DNA of 64,000 nt. It comes from JACJWR01 sp963842975. GTDB taxonomy: Bacteria > Actinomycetota > Actinomycetes > S36-B12 > UBA10799. Of this stretch, positions 51,777 through 60,686 are shown piece after piece (the first letter of the stretch is position 1; the number at the start of each line of letters is the position of its first letter). A program made the translations under genes and the position numbers. The stretch spans positions 67,545-131,544 of the forward strand of contig CAWJIH010000011.1 in the NCBI GenBank assembly GCA_963842975.1, given 5' to 3'. The notes under the pieces are model-generated. The model saw only the letters and a list, made by a program, of their open reading frames with translations. It had not been told where the DNA came from and ran no database searches.

Positions 51777-51925
51777 AATCATGCTACTCGCCGGTAACAA
51801 GCGCAAGAGCGCCGGACTGCCTTTTTGTGAAAGCTGTTGGGCGACAAGGGGTCCGATCCATGTCGCCGGGTAGAAGCTGCCTGCGGGGGCCCGTCGGCTT
51901 CCGGCGATCGTGCAACGATGCGGCA

Positions 51926-52873
51926 ATGGCATCAATCGAGACGGCCTACCGAATCGCCTCCGAAGGCCTGCTGGCGATGCGGTATGGCGGCGACTTCCTC
52001 GTCGCAACCCGCGCTGGGCGCTGTGAGGCGATCTCGGCTTCGACTTGTGCCGCTCTGGTAGCCACCGACTCCGAGGGTTGCGACTTGGCCAGCATTGCCA
52101 CGATGATCTCGGCCAAGGCCGACAGTCGCAACGACTTCGTCGCCGGCATGGAATCCTTCCGCCGGTTGGTCGAGATCGGCGCCGTGGTGCAGGTGCCTAT
52201 GGAGCGCCTCCGGGGTGGTGATCCCATCGGGCCAACTTCGGTGCAACGCCACAAGTCGGGACCATCGGTGCTTGAGACGGCCGATATCCCCCTGTCGTGG
52301 TCTGCGATGGCGGCCGACTCGGTGACAGTTGCCAGGGTGGTCAATGAGGTGCTGAGTTCACCGGGCCGGAGGCTGCTGGAATTCGGCCCGGGGTTGAGCA
52401 CCGCAGCCGTCAAACTTGCCGCGGAATTTGCGTCGCGATCCGTAGACATCGTTGGGGTCGAGCAGGACGCGCAGTGGGCGGCCGCCATCCGCGAAGCCTT
52501 GCCCGATACGGCCCTGGGGTCGGTCACGCTGATCGTGGCACCTCTGGTGCCAGCCGAGGTGGGCGCCTCGCCCTTTCCGTTGAGCCGCTGGTACCACCGG
52601 GGTTCGTTGGCTCAGTTGCAGGGGCCGTTCGACGTCCTGCTGGTTGATGGGCCGACCGCGTTTCGCGAGGACTGGCAATTTGACCGTTGGCCAGCCCTGG
52701 AGTTCGCTCGACCGCTGCTCGCACCTGGCGCAACTGTAGTTCTCGACGACACCAGCCGGGAAGGGGAAAGGGCCATCGCTCGAGACTGGCAGGCTCGGCT
52801 GGGCCATGAATGGGATGCGCAGACGGTCGGTAGGTCGATGTGGCTCAGTCATCGTCGGCGAACGACCGGCTGA
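51926..52873 (+). CDS. SAM-dependent methyltransferase with N-terminal PqqD-like domain
   Basis: About 315 residues. The first ~90 (GLLAMRYGGDFLVATRAGRC; EAISASTCAALVATDSEGCD; ASIATMISAK; SFRRLVEIGAVV) resemble a PqqD/RRE winged-helix module, which binds peptide substrates in RiPP pathways. The rest is a Rossmann methyltransferase of the Methyltransf_24 type: LLEFGPGLSTAAVKLAAEFA (SAM motif I), VDIVGVEQDAQWAAAIREAL, FDVLLVDGPTAF, LLAPGATVVLDDTSR. ATG 51926 is preferred; the start is not certain. It begins a forward run with the GT17-like gene 15 bp downstream. Confidence 0.65.
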   Translation: MASIETAYRIASEGLLAMRYGGDFLVATRAGRCEAISASTCAALVATDSEGCDLASIATMISAKADSRNDFVAGMESFRRLVEIGAVVQVPMERLRGGDPIGPTSVQRHKSGPSVLETADIPLSWSAMAADSVTVARVVNEVLSSPGRRLLEFGPGLSTAAVKLAAEFASRSVDIVGVEQDAQWAAAIREALPDTALGSVTLIVAPLVPAEVGASPFPLSRWYHRGSLAQLQGPFDVLLVDGPTAFREDWQFDRWPALEFARPLLAPGATVVLDDTSREGERAIARDWQARLGHEWDAQTVGRSMWLSHRRRTTG

Positions 52874-52888
52874 CCGTAGGCTTCGCGT

Positions 52889-53947
52889 ATGCCCACCCAG
52901 CGCCCCCTCGCCGTGGTGATGGTGGCCGACCCCACCCCACTGACGGTCACCAACCTGCGGCAGATATCAACCTGGGCCGATCTGGTACTGACCGAGGCTA
53001 GTGCCTGGACCTCGGGGGAGCCGCGGGAACCGCTCCGATCCGGTTGGCACGAGTTGCTCGGGGTCGAACGCCCCCACCTGTCGGTCGTCACGACTGGCCT
53101 GGCCGGGGAGCACAAGTGGCAACGTCAGCGCATCCAGCGCGACAGTGTGGTTCCAGTGTTGATTCGGCAGCCGCCGGAGCGACCGGTACTCATGGTCGAC
53201 TCCGACGAGTTCCTCGATCCCGAGGCAGTCGCGGAGGCTGTCGGCCAACTTCCGGACTGGACCGAGCCGCAACGGCTCGGGCTCGTCCCGCTCTTCGGTG
53301 CCGTGGATCGCACCGCACGCACCATCCACTGCTGCTGGCGCGAGCAGATGGCGCCGCTGCGGGATCCCGAGGTGGCGTCCCGCCGGAACTACTCAGTCGC
53401 AGCGCCGTCGCTGGCGCGAGCCGAGCAGATGGTCGGGCGTTCGCCGTCCCGTGTGCGATTCGGCTCGAAGCTTCTACAGTCCGAACGCACCTTCGGCTTC
53501 CACATCACAATGGCCGAAGCCGATCCAGCTGCCACGGCCCGCAAGTTGGTGAACTCCCGGCACGTCTGGGACCCACGAGTGCTGGTGCCCGAGCACCTTG
53601 CCACCATGCTCACCGCCGGCGTGCACCCAGCGGGTTGGTGGGTGGCTGGCTACCGCGAGCCGGAACCGTGGTTGGTCGAGTTGGCAAAGCGAGCCGAACT
53701 CAGGGTCGGCGGACCGATGTTGCCGACCCCCCATCTGGTCGCGTTGCGGGCGTGGGCGGAGGCCCGGTTGGATCCGCGGGTCCCCGAAGTTGTGGTGGAT
53801 GCCGTGGACGGCTACGTGGCCAACCGGTCGACCACTGCCGAGGATTTCCTGTTGCCGCTGCACGAATACCTGCTGCAGCGGGATCCCGAATACATCGGCC
53901 AACCGCGTGACGACCACGAATGCGAGGCCGAGAAGTCCAAGGAGTAG
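52889..53947 (+). CDS. GT17-like glycosyltransferase (copy 1)
   Basis: A 352-residue protein. KWQRQRIQRDSVVPVLIRQP leading to RPVLMVDSDEFLDPEAVAEA resembles the RD...DxDE catalytic region of GT17 N-acetylglucosaminyltransferases, with the acidic DSDE as candidate metal-nucleotide-sugar site; HCCWRE and GRSPSRVRFGSKLL are further conserved blocks. It has a close paralogue at 58201-59151 that lacks about 36 residues present here (about 250-285). No membrane segment is seen, so it is probably cytosolic. The acceptor is unknown. Confidence 0.65.
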   Translation: MPTQRPLAVVMVADPTPLTVTNLRQISTWADLVLTEASAWTSGEPREPLRSGWHELLGVERPHLSVVTTGLAGEHKWQRQRIQRDSVVPVLIRQPPERPVLMVDSDEFLDPEAVAEAVGQLPDWTEPQRLGLVPLFGAVDRTARTIHCCWREQMAPLRDPEVASRRNYSVAAPSLARAEQMVGRSPSRVRFGSKLLQSERTFGFHITMAEADPAATARKLVNSRHVWDPRVLVPEHLATMLTAGVHPAGWWVAGYREPEPWLVELAKRAELRVGGPMLPTPHLVALRAWAEARLDPRVPEVVVDAVDGYVANRSTTAEDFLLPLHEYLLQRDPEYIGQPRDDHECEAEKSKE

Positions 53948-54165
53948 TGGCGACGGTCAACCGGGCGGTTGCCCAGCGTCCGATGGCGTCAGGACAGGTT
54001 GTGGCTCGACTGCCGGGGGGATGTTCCCAGGGCCACGGCCTGCCGGCTTCGGGTTGCCGCCGCAGCCTTGCGGATACCTTCGGGTATGACCCTGCGCTGC
54101 ATCGGTTTTCAGTTCGCTCAACAGCTGCTCGGTGGCCGAGTGGCGAATCCACCGCTATGCTTTGG

Positions 54166-54262
54166 CCCACCTAACCGCGGGAGTTCGGGCAAACCGAACT
54201 GAGAAGGTGGCAGATCGCGCCACCGACCGCCGAACCGTCTGGGTAATGCCGGACAGGGAGTG
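54166..54262 (+). ncRNA. TPP (thiamine pyrophosphate) riboswitch
   Basis: The leader of pnuT has the conserved TPP aptamer elements in order: GCGGGAG, a hairpin GTTCGG/CCGAAC, the invariant CTGAGA (54199-54204), a variable stem GGTGGC/GCCACC (54206-54224), GAACC (54232-54236), TCTGGGTAATGCC (54238-54250) and a closing GGACAGGGAG that also supplies the ribosome-binding site. The overlap of aptamer and Shine-Dalgarno sequence suggests translational repression when TPP binds. The upstream part of the gap (53948-54165) shows nothing else recognisable. Confidence 0.93.
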
Positions 54263-54264
54263 TG

Positions 54265-54888
54265 ATGATGACCGTTCTATTTTCGGCCTGGGGCTACGAC
54301 GTCACTCTGCTCGAACTAGCCTCGGTGCTCCTTGCCTTACTGGCGATTGGCCTCGGCATCAAGGGCACTCGTTGGACATGGCCGTTCTACTTCCTCTCCG
54401 GTTTGCTCTACGGCTGGCTATTCATCGAATTTGACCTCTACGCCTCGGCTGCCATGCAGCTGATCTTTATGGGTGCGGCAATCTGGGGATGGTTCACCTG
54501 GGGCCGCGAGGGGGTTCGAGTTCCCGGGCAGCTCAGCGGTCGCCAGCGGTTGCTGGGTGCGGCTGGCGTGGTGATTCTGTGGCTGGCGCTGGCGCCGGTG
54601 CTGCAGGCCATCGGCGGTGCCGCCACCTGGGGAGATGCCTTCATGTTCGTCGGTTCGCTCGCGGCCCAATTGCTGATGGTCTTCGAGAAGGTTGAGGCGT
54701 GGCCGTCGTGGATCGTGGTGAATGTGGTGGGCACGGCGCTGTACGCCACCCAGGGGTTGTATTTCACGTCGCTGTTCTATGCGGTGCTCATTGGCATGGC
54801 GCTTGTGGGGTGGCGGGAATGGCATGGGCGCCGATCCGCGGCGGGTTCCGACAAGTCTTCAGGTGCCGCCAGTGCCGTCCGGGTGTAG
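54265..54888 (+). CDS. pnuT: PnuT-type thiamine transporter (PnuC family)
   Basis: A 207-residue protein with seven or so membrane segments and the PnuC family pattern (WPFYFLSGLLYGWLFIEFDL; AAMQLIFMGAAIWGWFTWGR; WIVVNVVGTALYATQGLYFT). PnuC homologues import nicotinamide riboside, but those under TPP riboswitches (PnuT) take up thiamine by facilitated diffusion trapped by phosphorylation. The TPP riboswitch directly upstream therefore indicates thiamine. Start ATG 54265 (GTG 54262 and ATG 54268 also possible) lies 4 nt after GGGAG. Confidence 0.88.
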   Translation: MMTVLFSAWGYDVTLLELASVLLALLAIGLGIKGTRWTWPFYFLSGLLYGWLFIEFDLYASAAMQLIFMGAAIWGWFTWGREGVRVPGQLSGRQRLLGAAGVVILWLALAPVLQAIGGAATWGDAFMFVGSLAAQLLMVFEKVEAWPSWIVVNVVGTALYATQGLYFTSLFYAVLIGMALVGWREWHGRRSAAGSDKSSGAASAVRV

Positions 54889-54904
54889 CCCAAACCCACA
54901 TCCG

Positions 54905-55489
54905 GTGAGCACCGACCCCGCTGCGCCGCGGGCCGACTCCGTGGACTTGATCGCCGTGGTGGGGGGCGAATCGACCGGCAAGAGCACGTTGGCCGCGGCG
55001 CTGGCGCGGGAACTACCTGGGCTGCTGGTGCCGGAGACTCTGAGAACGTGGGTGGCCGAGCACGGCCGGGTGCCTCGGCCCGACGAGCAACAGGAGGTCA
55101 TGCTGGCCCACGCGGCGTCCGAGAACCGGGCACTGCGGGAAGTTTCCGCGGCTTCCAGCGCAAGGGAGCAGATGCGGTGGGTGGTCAGCGACGGTGGGAC
55201 GTTGATGACGGCGGTGTATTCAGTCCTGTACTACGACGACGATTCGCTGCTGCCGGAGGCCGTCGCGCTGACGAGTCGGGCGCGCCTGGTGGTGTGGTGC
55301 GGTGCAGACATCCCCTGGACTGCAGACGAAGGTCAACGCGACGGGCCAGAAATGAGAGATCGGGCTCAGCGGATCATTGGGGAAGTGCTGGCGTCGTCGG
55401 GCCTGCCTTGGCTAGCGGCTTCGGGCGACGTCGAGTCGCGGGTCGCAGCCGTTGTGGGGTCGCTCGGGGACAGTTCAGGGCTCAGTTGA
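54905..55489 (+). CDS. NadR-like P-loop kinase, candidate thiamine kinase
   Basis: A 194-residue P-loop ATPase with Walker A AVVGGESTGKSTLAAALARE, then LLVPETLRTWVAEHGR, VVSDGGTLMTAVYS and YYDDDSLL. This is the C-terminal ribosylnicotinamide-kinase domain of NadR as a standalone protein. It starts at GTG 54905, 16 bp after pnuT, inside the TPP-riboswitch transcription unit. As PnuC-type transport is driven by phosphorylating the cargo, thiamine kinase activity is the likely role, though nicotinamide riboside kinase cannot be excluded. Confidence 0.72.
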   Translation: MSTDPAAPRADSVDLIAVVGGESTGKSTLAAALARELPGLLVPETLRTWVAEHGRVPRPDEQQEVMLAHAASENRALREVSAASSAREQMRWVVSDGGTLMTAVYSVLYYDDDSLLPEAVALTSRARLVVWCGADIPWTADEGQRDGPEMRDRAQRIIGEVLASSGLPWLAASGDVESRVAAVVGSLGDSSGLS

Positions 55490-55589
55490 CGTCCGTTTGA
55501 GGGCTGAGCAAGGGTCGAGGATGGTGATGGTCGGCGCCGCAGTCTCCGACGAGCCGTCGAACCCAGCGGAACCAATCCCGACCCAAGTC

Positions 55590-56790
55590 CTAGGACCAAA
55601 ACTCCCGAAGCGCCTGTTGCTGACGGATTGACACCTGCGCGAGCATCGCCAGCACCGGCGGCGGCGATCCGGCCGCAGGCGTTGGGCGCGCGTCGGGCGC
55701 GGCGGGTGCGAAGGAGTCCCCGGGCGCGACGTGGCTGCCCAACTGTTCGGCCACCAACTCGTCGAGGCGGCGGTAGTAGCGCAGGTTCTGCTCACACACC
55801 GCGTCGAGCAGATCCTCGGCGGCCCGCGTCGCGGCCTCGGCTGTCATCCCACCGCGCGACTGCGCTGCCATCCCCAGCAGCCGAGCCACCGCCGAGCGGT
55901 TGCCGGGTCGAATCGTGAGGTGGTGCAATTCGAAACCGTCATCGGTGGGGCGCAGTTGCGGGACCACCGCGGCGACTGCCGGTTGATCCGAATCGGCGTA
56001 CCGGGGTGGCCGCCAGCGCACCTGCACACGGCCGAATCCGGGGGATTCCACCGACAACGGCACCGAATGCACCAGCAGCGCGTTCATTGAGGCGAAGCCG
56101 AAACTCATGGCCAAGGTAAGGGCGTCGAGGTCGCCATAGTTCTCGAACGTCTCCACGCTATCCGACGTTGCGCTGGTGACCACCGAAACCTGCCCGGGTA
56201 CTCCGTTCTGGGTGGCGCCGGAGGGGTCGTGATTGACCAAGTGCTTGCAGCGGAATGAGGCGCCAACGCGGACTATCGGTGGCGACCGTGTCAGGCGCCA
56301 TGGCCCCGCGACCGGCACCCTTGGAATGCCAGGCGGACAGCGTCTCCTTGGGATCAAGCTCGGCCGGCGCAGTGCGCATCATTGTGTAGCCGGCGTCGGC
56401 AAGGTGGTGGCGCAGCGGCCACGAGGTCACCGCAAACTTCGGCACCGCAGCGCGAATGTGGCGCAGTTTGGCGGTGTCGTTCACCAACGGCAGCCATTCG
56501 TCAAGTAGCGCCCGTTGCGGTGCGGTCAGCGACTCGAGCCCATCGACTGGCACCATCAGGTCGGGGTCGGCCGACCACCCCAACTGCCACAGCGGAACCG
56601 TCAATTCCGGCGGATACGAGACCAGCACCCGGTCGGGCACGCCAGGCTGCGCGGCGATGGCGCAGGCAAATTCGCCGCCGCTTTGCCGCACGGTGAAGTC
56701 GTCGGCGACGAAACCGCCGTTCGTGGTGATGATGCGTGCGATGGCGTGGAGGTGCTGCTCCAACTGCGGCTGATCCGACTCCACACGCAT
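55590..56790 (-). pseudogene. SET-domain-like protein, broken by a frameshift
   Basis: Two overlapping reverse frames together encode one protein homologous to the gene at 56826-58088. The first (56158-56790) gives the N-terminal domain (LEQHLHAIARIITTNGGFVA; LVSYPPELTVPLWQLGWSAD); the second (55590-56357) gives the SET-like core and C-terminal domain (FRCKHLVNHDPSGA; TFENYGDLDALTLAMSFGFA; LLDAVCEQNLRYYRRLDELV). The frame change must lie within 56200-56340. It keeps an NYG motif typical of SET lysine methyltransferases. It could be a true pseudogene or a sequence error. The 100-bp stretch 55490-55589 holds nothing recognisable. Confidence 0.7.
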
Positions 56791-56825
56791 GGAGTCAGCC
56801 TAGACGGGCGTGCGGCGAAGTGGAC

Positions 56826-58088
56826 CTAGGCGTCCATCAGCGCCGCGTGATGGTCGGCGATGCGTCGAAGCAGGTGCAGCTGGTGGGCGCTGACGGCGGC
56901 GAATAGCGCCCGCTGGTGGGGATCCGCAGTGCCCGCACCAGCATCGTCGAAGGGGGGTGTGCAGGCGGCCAGCAGGCGCTCGTAGTACGCCGCATTCGCT
57001 GCGATCACCTGCTGCAGCAAGTCGTCCACCACCCCCAGGTGCACCTCGGCGCCCAACTCCGGGCGATCCGACATCAGCGGCATCATCAGCAGCGTCCGCA
57101 AGTTGGCCAATCGCTGCGGATCAAGCACCAGGCCGGCTATCTGCCAGCCGCTCTCGGTCTTGGTCAACCGGGGCGCGGGGAGCCGTCGGCGCTGGCTCGA
57201 CACCCCTCTGACATGCACCTCGCCCATCCCGTCGGAGAGCACCCGACAGTCCACTGAGGATACGAAGCGGGTGGCGGTTTCGGCGTACCCCAACCCGAGC
57301 GCCACACCCATCGAATCGGCCCGGTTGTAGCGGAGGAAGATCTCATCGGTTGCTTCTGGATGATGCACGTCGATCCGCCAGGCGCCGTCGCTGGTTCGGC
57401 GGTAGCGGGAGCCGTACGGGTGGTGGTTGATCATGTCGATCATCGGCATGAAGTACCCCAGCGGGCCCTCGTCGCCCTCGCCCAGATCCGAGCGCAGTCG
57501 CGACCGCACGACGGTGTGGGCCGGCGAGCTGCCCGGCAGGTCGGGCGTCCGGTTTGATTCGGCGCGGCCGAAGCCGGGCCTGGCCTCGCGGATCAACGCG
57601 AGCAACTCCGAATCGCTGGTGATGGGGTCCTCAGGGCCGTCGCCGTCGGCGGCAGCGTCCGGGGCGTCACCACCGACTTGTCCCAGTCCCCCCAAGGCGT
57701 GTTGCGCGTAGGCCTGGCCGATCACGCGCACCTTGTCGACGGTGTTGAACAGCGCCACCATGGCGTCCAGGATCGTCCGCTGCGCGTCGCTGAGGTGGTC
57801 CGTTGTCGCGCGGTAGGTGAGGTGATCGTCGCTGGCGTCCCAGTCCAGATTCGTTACCGGGATGTGCAGTTCGTTGGGGATGATGAGTAGCGCTGATGCG
57901 TCCGAATGAGGCTTGTCGAGGTGCTCGTCGGCGTATGGGTTCGCACTGCGGGGCAGCGAGATCCACAGGTTGGCGCCGTCGTGGTTGACCACCAGTTCCG
58001 GATGGATCATCCCGCCGTTGGCAGCAACCGCATCCGCGATCACCGTCACCAGTCGACGCACCTCGGGGTTGTCGCTCGCCACCTGCAC
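56826..58088 (-). CDS. SET-domain-like protein with Rubisco-LSMT-type C-terminal region
   Basis: About 420 residues. A SETD3/Rubisco-methyltransferase-like core is visible: GYFMPMIDMINHHPYGSRYR corresponds to the L.P..DM.NH motif, and TDEIFLRYNRADSMGVALGL then GYAETATRF to the E(I/V)F..YG..N....YGF block, followed by a helical C-terminal part (GVVDDLLQQVIAANAAYYER). Such enzymes methylate protein lysine or histidine; the substrate here is unknown. GTG 58088 avoids overlap with the divergent GT17-like gene. The frameshifted paralogue lies directly downstream in tandem. Confidence 0.6.
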   Translation of the reverse strand: MQVASDNPEVRRLVTVIADAVAANGGMIHPELVVNHDGANLWISLPRSANPYADEHLDKPHSDASALLIIPNELHIPVTNLDWDASDDHLTYRATTDHLSDAQRTILDAMVALFNTVDKVRVIGQAYAQHALGGLGQVGGDAPDAAADGDGPEDPITSDSELLALIREARPGFGRAESNRTPDLPGSSPAHTVVRSRLRSDLGEGDEGPLGYFMPMIDMINHHPYGSRYRRTSDGAWRIDVHHPEATDEIFLRYNRADSMGVALGLGYAETATRFVSSVDCRVLSDGMGEVHVRGVSSQRRRLPAPRLTKTESGWQIAGLVLDPQRLANLRTLLMMPLMSDRPELGAEVHLGVVDDLLQQVIAANAAYYERLLAACTPPFDDAGAGTADPHQRALFAAVSAHQLHLLRRIADHHAALMDA

Positions 58089-58200
58089 ACCCCGATCGTA
58101 GGGCGCAGGCACCACCCGATCGGGAGGCCCCTCCAATCCTGTGGACAAATCACAAGCTAGCGCTGCTCGGCACCCCCAACCTCGCCCATAGGCTGCATCC

Positions 58201-59151
58201 GTGTCGAGTGCGCAGCGCCCTCTGGCCGTGGTGATGGTGGCCGATGCGACGCCTATGGTGCTCACGAACCTGCGCCAACTCGCCACCTGGGCAGACCTGG
58301 TGCTCACCGAGGCCGACGCGACCACGTCCGGCGAGCCGCGCGAGCCGCTGCGCGACCGGTGGCGGGAACTGCTTGGCCTGGGGCGACCGGAGCTGTCGAT
58401 TGTCACGACCCAACTGGCCGGCGACGACAAGTGGCAGCGGCAGCGGGTGCAGCGCGACAGTGTGCTGCCGCTGTTGGTGCGTCAGCCGCCAGGTCGGGCG
58501 GTGCTCATGTTGGACTCGGATGAATTCCTGGACGCGCCCGCGGTGCAGGAGGCGATCGCCGGACTAGGTGAGTGGGACGAACCCCGTCGGTTGGGTCTGG
58601 TCCCCTTGTACGGCGCGGTCGATCGGGTGGCGCGCAGCATTCACTGCTGCTGGCATGAGCCGCTGGCCGGGTTACGCGATCCCACTGCCGCGGCGGCCAG
58701 CCGCTATGTCGTCGCCGCACCGTCGGTGGCACGCGCCGAGCAGATGCTGGGTCGTTCACCATCCCGGGTGCGGTTTCGCTCGAAGTTGCTGACGGGCACG
58801 CGGACTTTCGGGGTGCACATCACCATGGCTGAGGGATCGGCAGCCCTGACTGCGCGAAAGTTGATCAACACTCGACACACCTGGGACGACCGAGTCCTGC
58901 GTGCACAGCACCTGGACACGATGCTTCCGTCGCGGCACCTCTCGGCGTTGCGGTCCTGGGCTGAGGCGAGATTGGATCCGCGGGTGCCGGACGTCGTGGT
59001 GGCGGCGGTGGATGATTACGTGGCCACGAGGGATCCGAATGCGGACGACTTTCTGTTGCCGCTCAACGACTATCTGATGACCCGAATGCCGACGCACATT
59101 GGTCAGCCGGTGGATCCAGCGGAGTACGAGGAAGAAACTTCCGCCCAGTGA
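58201..59151 (+). CDS. GT17-like glycosyltransferase (copy 2)
   Basis: A 316-residue paralogue of the 52889-53947 gene with near-identical blocks: RPLAVVMVADATPMVLTNLR, KWQRQRVQRDSVLPLLVRQP, AVLMLDSDEFLDAPAVQEAI, HCCWHEPLAGLRDP, GRSPSRVRFRSKLL. It lacks about 36 residues between TMLP and HLSALRSWAEARLDP, where copy 1 has an insertion. GTG 58201 is the start. It is divergent from the SET-like pair and 108 bp upstream of the ATP-grasp gene. Confidence 0.65.
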   Translation: MSSAQRPLAVVMVADATPMVLTNLRQLATWADLVLTEADATTSGEPREPLRDRWRELLGLGRPELSIVTTQLAGDDKWQRQRVQRDSVLPLLVRQPPGRAVLMLDSDEFLDAPAVQEAIAGLGEWDEPRRLGLVPLYGAVDRVARSIHCCWHEPLAGLRDPTAAAASRYVVAAPSVARAEQMLGRSPSRVRFRSKLLTGTRTFGVHITMAEGSAALTARKLINTRHTWDDRVLRAQHLDTMLPSRHLSALRSWAEARLDPRVPDVVVAAVDDYVATRDPNADDFLLPLNDYLMTRMPTHIGQPVDPAEYEEETSAQ

Positions 59152-59258
59152 CAGTCGATGGCTAGCGGCGGCAAAATCGCGCACCATCCCGAGTGGGGTC
59201 CGCACCGGCGGAAACGTCGCAATTCCGAATGGCGCCCGCCCCTGCCAGACTGTCCGGC

Positions 59259-60686
59259 ATGGCCTGGCGTTTCACGGCGAACCAAAGAATCACGCGCCTG
59301 CGTGGTCTGAGTCGACCAACCGGCCTGGTGAGCCGTGACTACCTGCGCCTGCGGGTTGCCCCGGACGTCGCCGTCCACCGTCGGGCACTGCTGCGGCGCG
59401 GCGGTGGCTGGCGCGGGGCGGCGATGATGCCGATGCAACTGTGGTTGACGGCCCGTTGGATAGCGGGGGGTGCAGATCGGACGCTTGCGAACGCCACCCC
59501 CGAGCTCTGGGAGCGAGTCTCGCGCGTGGAGGGGGTACCGCTCGAGGAAGTTCGGCAACGAGGTGAGTGGCTGGTGCGGCGCTATTCGCTCCCGATTCGC
59601 GAGGCGCACCAGTTGGGCCTCCTGCGTGACGGCTGGCCGGAGCGTTGGGCGGAGTTCGCCTACGAAGTGGAAGTTGGCTGGAACGCGGCCGCGAGTCAGC
59701 CCGGGGCGTGGCGCCATATCCGCACGCTGGGCGACAAGACAGCAACGGAGGAACTGCTGTCGGCGGCCGGAATCGCTGCGGTTCCAAGCATCAAGGTGGT
59801 GCGGCGGGCGCGGATGGGAGGTGCCCTGCAGTCGCCGCAGCCGGCCGGACCCCACGCCGAACTCGCCGCTGAAGTCGACCAGTGGCTCGCCAATTGGCCG
59901 GTGGTGCACGTCAAGCGACGCCGGGGATCGCGTGGTGACGGTGCCTGCGAGCTCCGCCGCGAGAGCGGCTCAGTGGTGCTGCGCAGGTACCAACAGGCCC
60001 TCCCCGAATCGGAGCCGCTGGCCTGGTTGGCCGCCGAATTGGCGGTGGCCGACCATCTGGTGCAGCCCCGGCTGGTCACCCATCCCAGCTTCGCCGACCT
60101 AGGTGACCCCAGCGACGTGGTCACCTGCCGCATCGTCACCCGCGACGTTGGCAAAGGGCCGGAGGTCTTCAGCCGGTGCCTTGAGGTGCCGCTACCACCG
60201 ACCGTGTCGGAGAGCGGAGCGCCGGCCGCTGGCCGACAGTTCTACCTACTCATGCGGGTAGGCGAAGATGGCATCGTGCTTGATTCGGCGCTGCCGGAGT
60301 GGTTGCGATCTGCGCGGAAACGCGAGGCGCCGGATCCGGATTCGCAGCTGCCTCTGGAGTCAAGCGACACCGCCGAGCCGAGCACAACCAAAGCCGTTCC
60401 CGACGCGCTGACCGAGCGAGAGCAAGCGCTGATTGGAAAGCGTGTGCCCGACTTTCACCGGCTCACCCAGGACTGCCTGCGTGCCCATCGGTTGCTCCCC
60501 GGACTGTTCGCGGTCGCCTGGGATGTGGCAATCAGCGATGGCGGAAACATGTTTTTGGAAGGCAACACCGGATTTGGCACTGTGGTGCCGCAGTGGCTCA
60601 GCGGTGGATTGCTGCTTGGTGCGAGAGCGGTCAACCCACCCTCCTCACGCGCCACCACCCTCGATCGCATCGACCACTTCGTCTAG
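59259..60686 (+). CDS. Sugar-transfer-associated ATP-grasp protein
   Basis: About 475 residues of the ATPgrasp_ST type: TLGDKTATEELLSAAGIAAV, VVHVKRRRGSRGDGACELRR (ATP-binding lysine and flexible loop), VVTCRIVTRDVG, GRQFYLLMRVGEDGIVLDSA, and AVAWDVAISDGGNMFLEGNT carrying the Mg-binding Asp/Glu/Asn. These proteins sit beside glycosyltransferases in surface-polysaccharide and natural-product loci and are thought to ligate a carboxylate to an amine or alcohol. The start (59259, 59229 or 59193) is uncertain for lack of a clear ribosome-binding site. Its 3' end overlaps the convergent sulfotransferase gene by 42 bp. Confidence 0.75.
   Translation: MAWRFTANQRITRLRGLSRPTGLVSRDYLRLRVAPDVAVHRRALLRRGGGWRGAAMMPMQLWLTARWIAGGADRTLANATPELWERVSRVEGVPLEEVRQRGEWLVRRYSLPIREAHQLGLLRDGWPERWAEFAYEVEVGWNAAASQPGAWRHIRTLGDKTATEELLSAAGIAAVPSIKVVRRARMGGALQSPQPAGPHAELAAEVDQWLANWPVVHVKRRRGSRGDGACELRRESGSVVLRRYQQALPESEPLAWLAAELAVADHLVQPRLVTHPSFADLGDPSDVVTCRIVTRDVGKGPEVFSRCLEVPLPPTVSESGAPAAGRQFYLLMRVGEDGIVLDSALPEWLRSARKREAPDPDSQLPLESSDTAEPSTTKAVPDALTEREQALIGKRVPDFHRLTQDCLRAHRLLPGLFAVAWDVAISDGGNMFLEGNTGFGTVVPQWLSGGLLLGARAVNPPSSRATTLDRIDHFV

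Noticed and set aside
50191..51873. 560-codon forward frame opposite fadE5
   Set aside because: The reverse strand encodes FadE5 with strong family similarity; the forward frame is repetitive Val/Gly/His-rich sequence typical of an antisense shadow.
53948..54165. Short frames between the GT17-like gene and the TPP riboswitch
   Set aside because: They lack ribosome-binding sites and similarity and overlap the riboswitch; no gene is supported.
54505..54525. T-loop-like GGGTTCGAGTTCCCG, possible tRNA
   Set aside because: It lies inside pnuT, with no acceptor stem, D-loop or anticodon arm around it.
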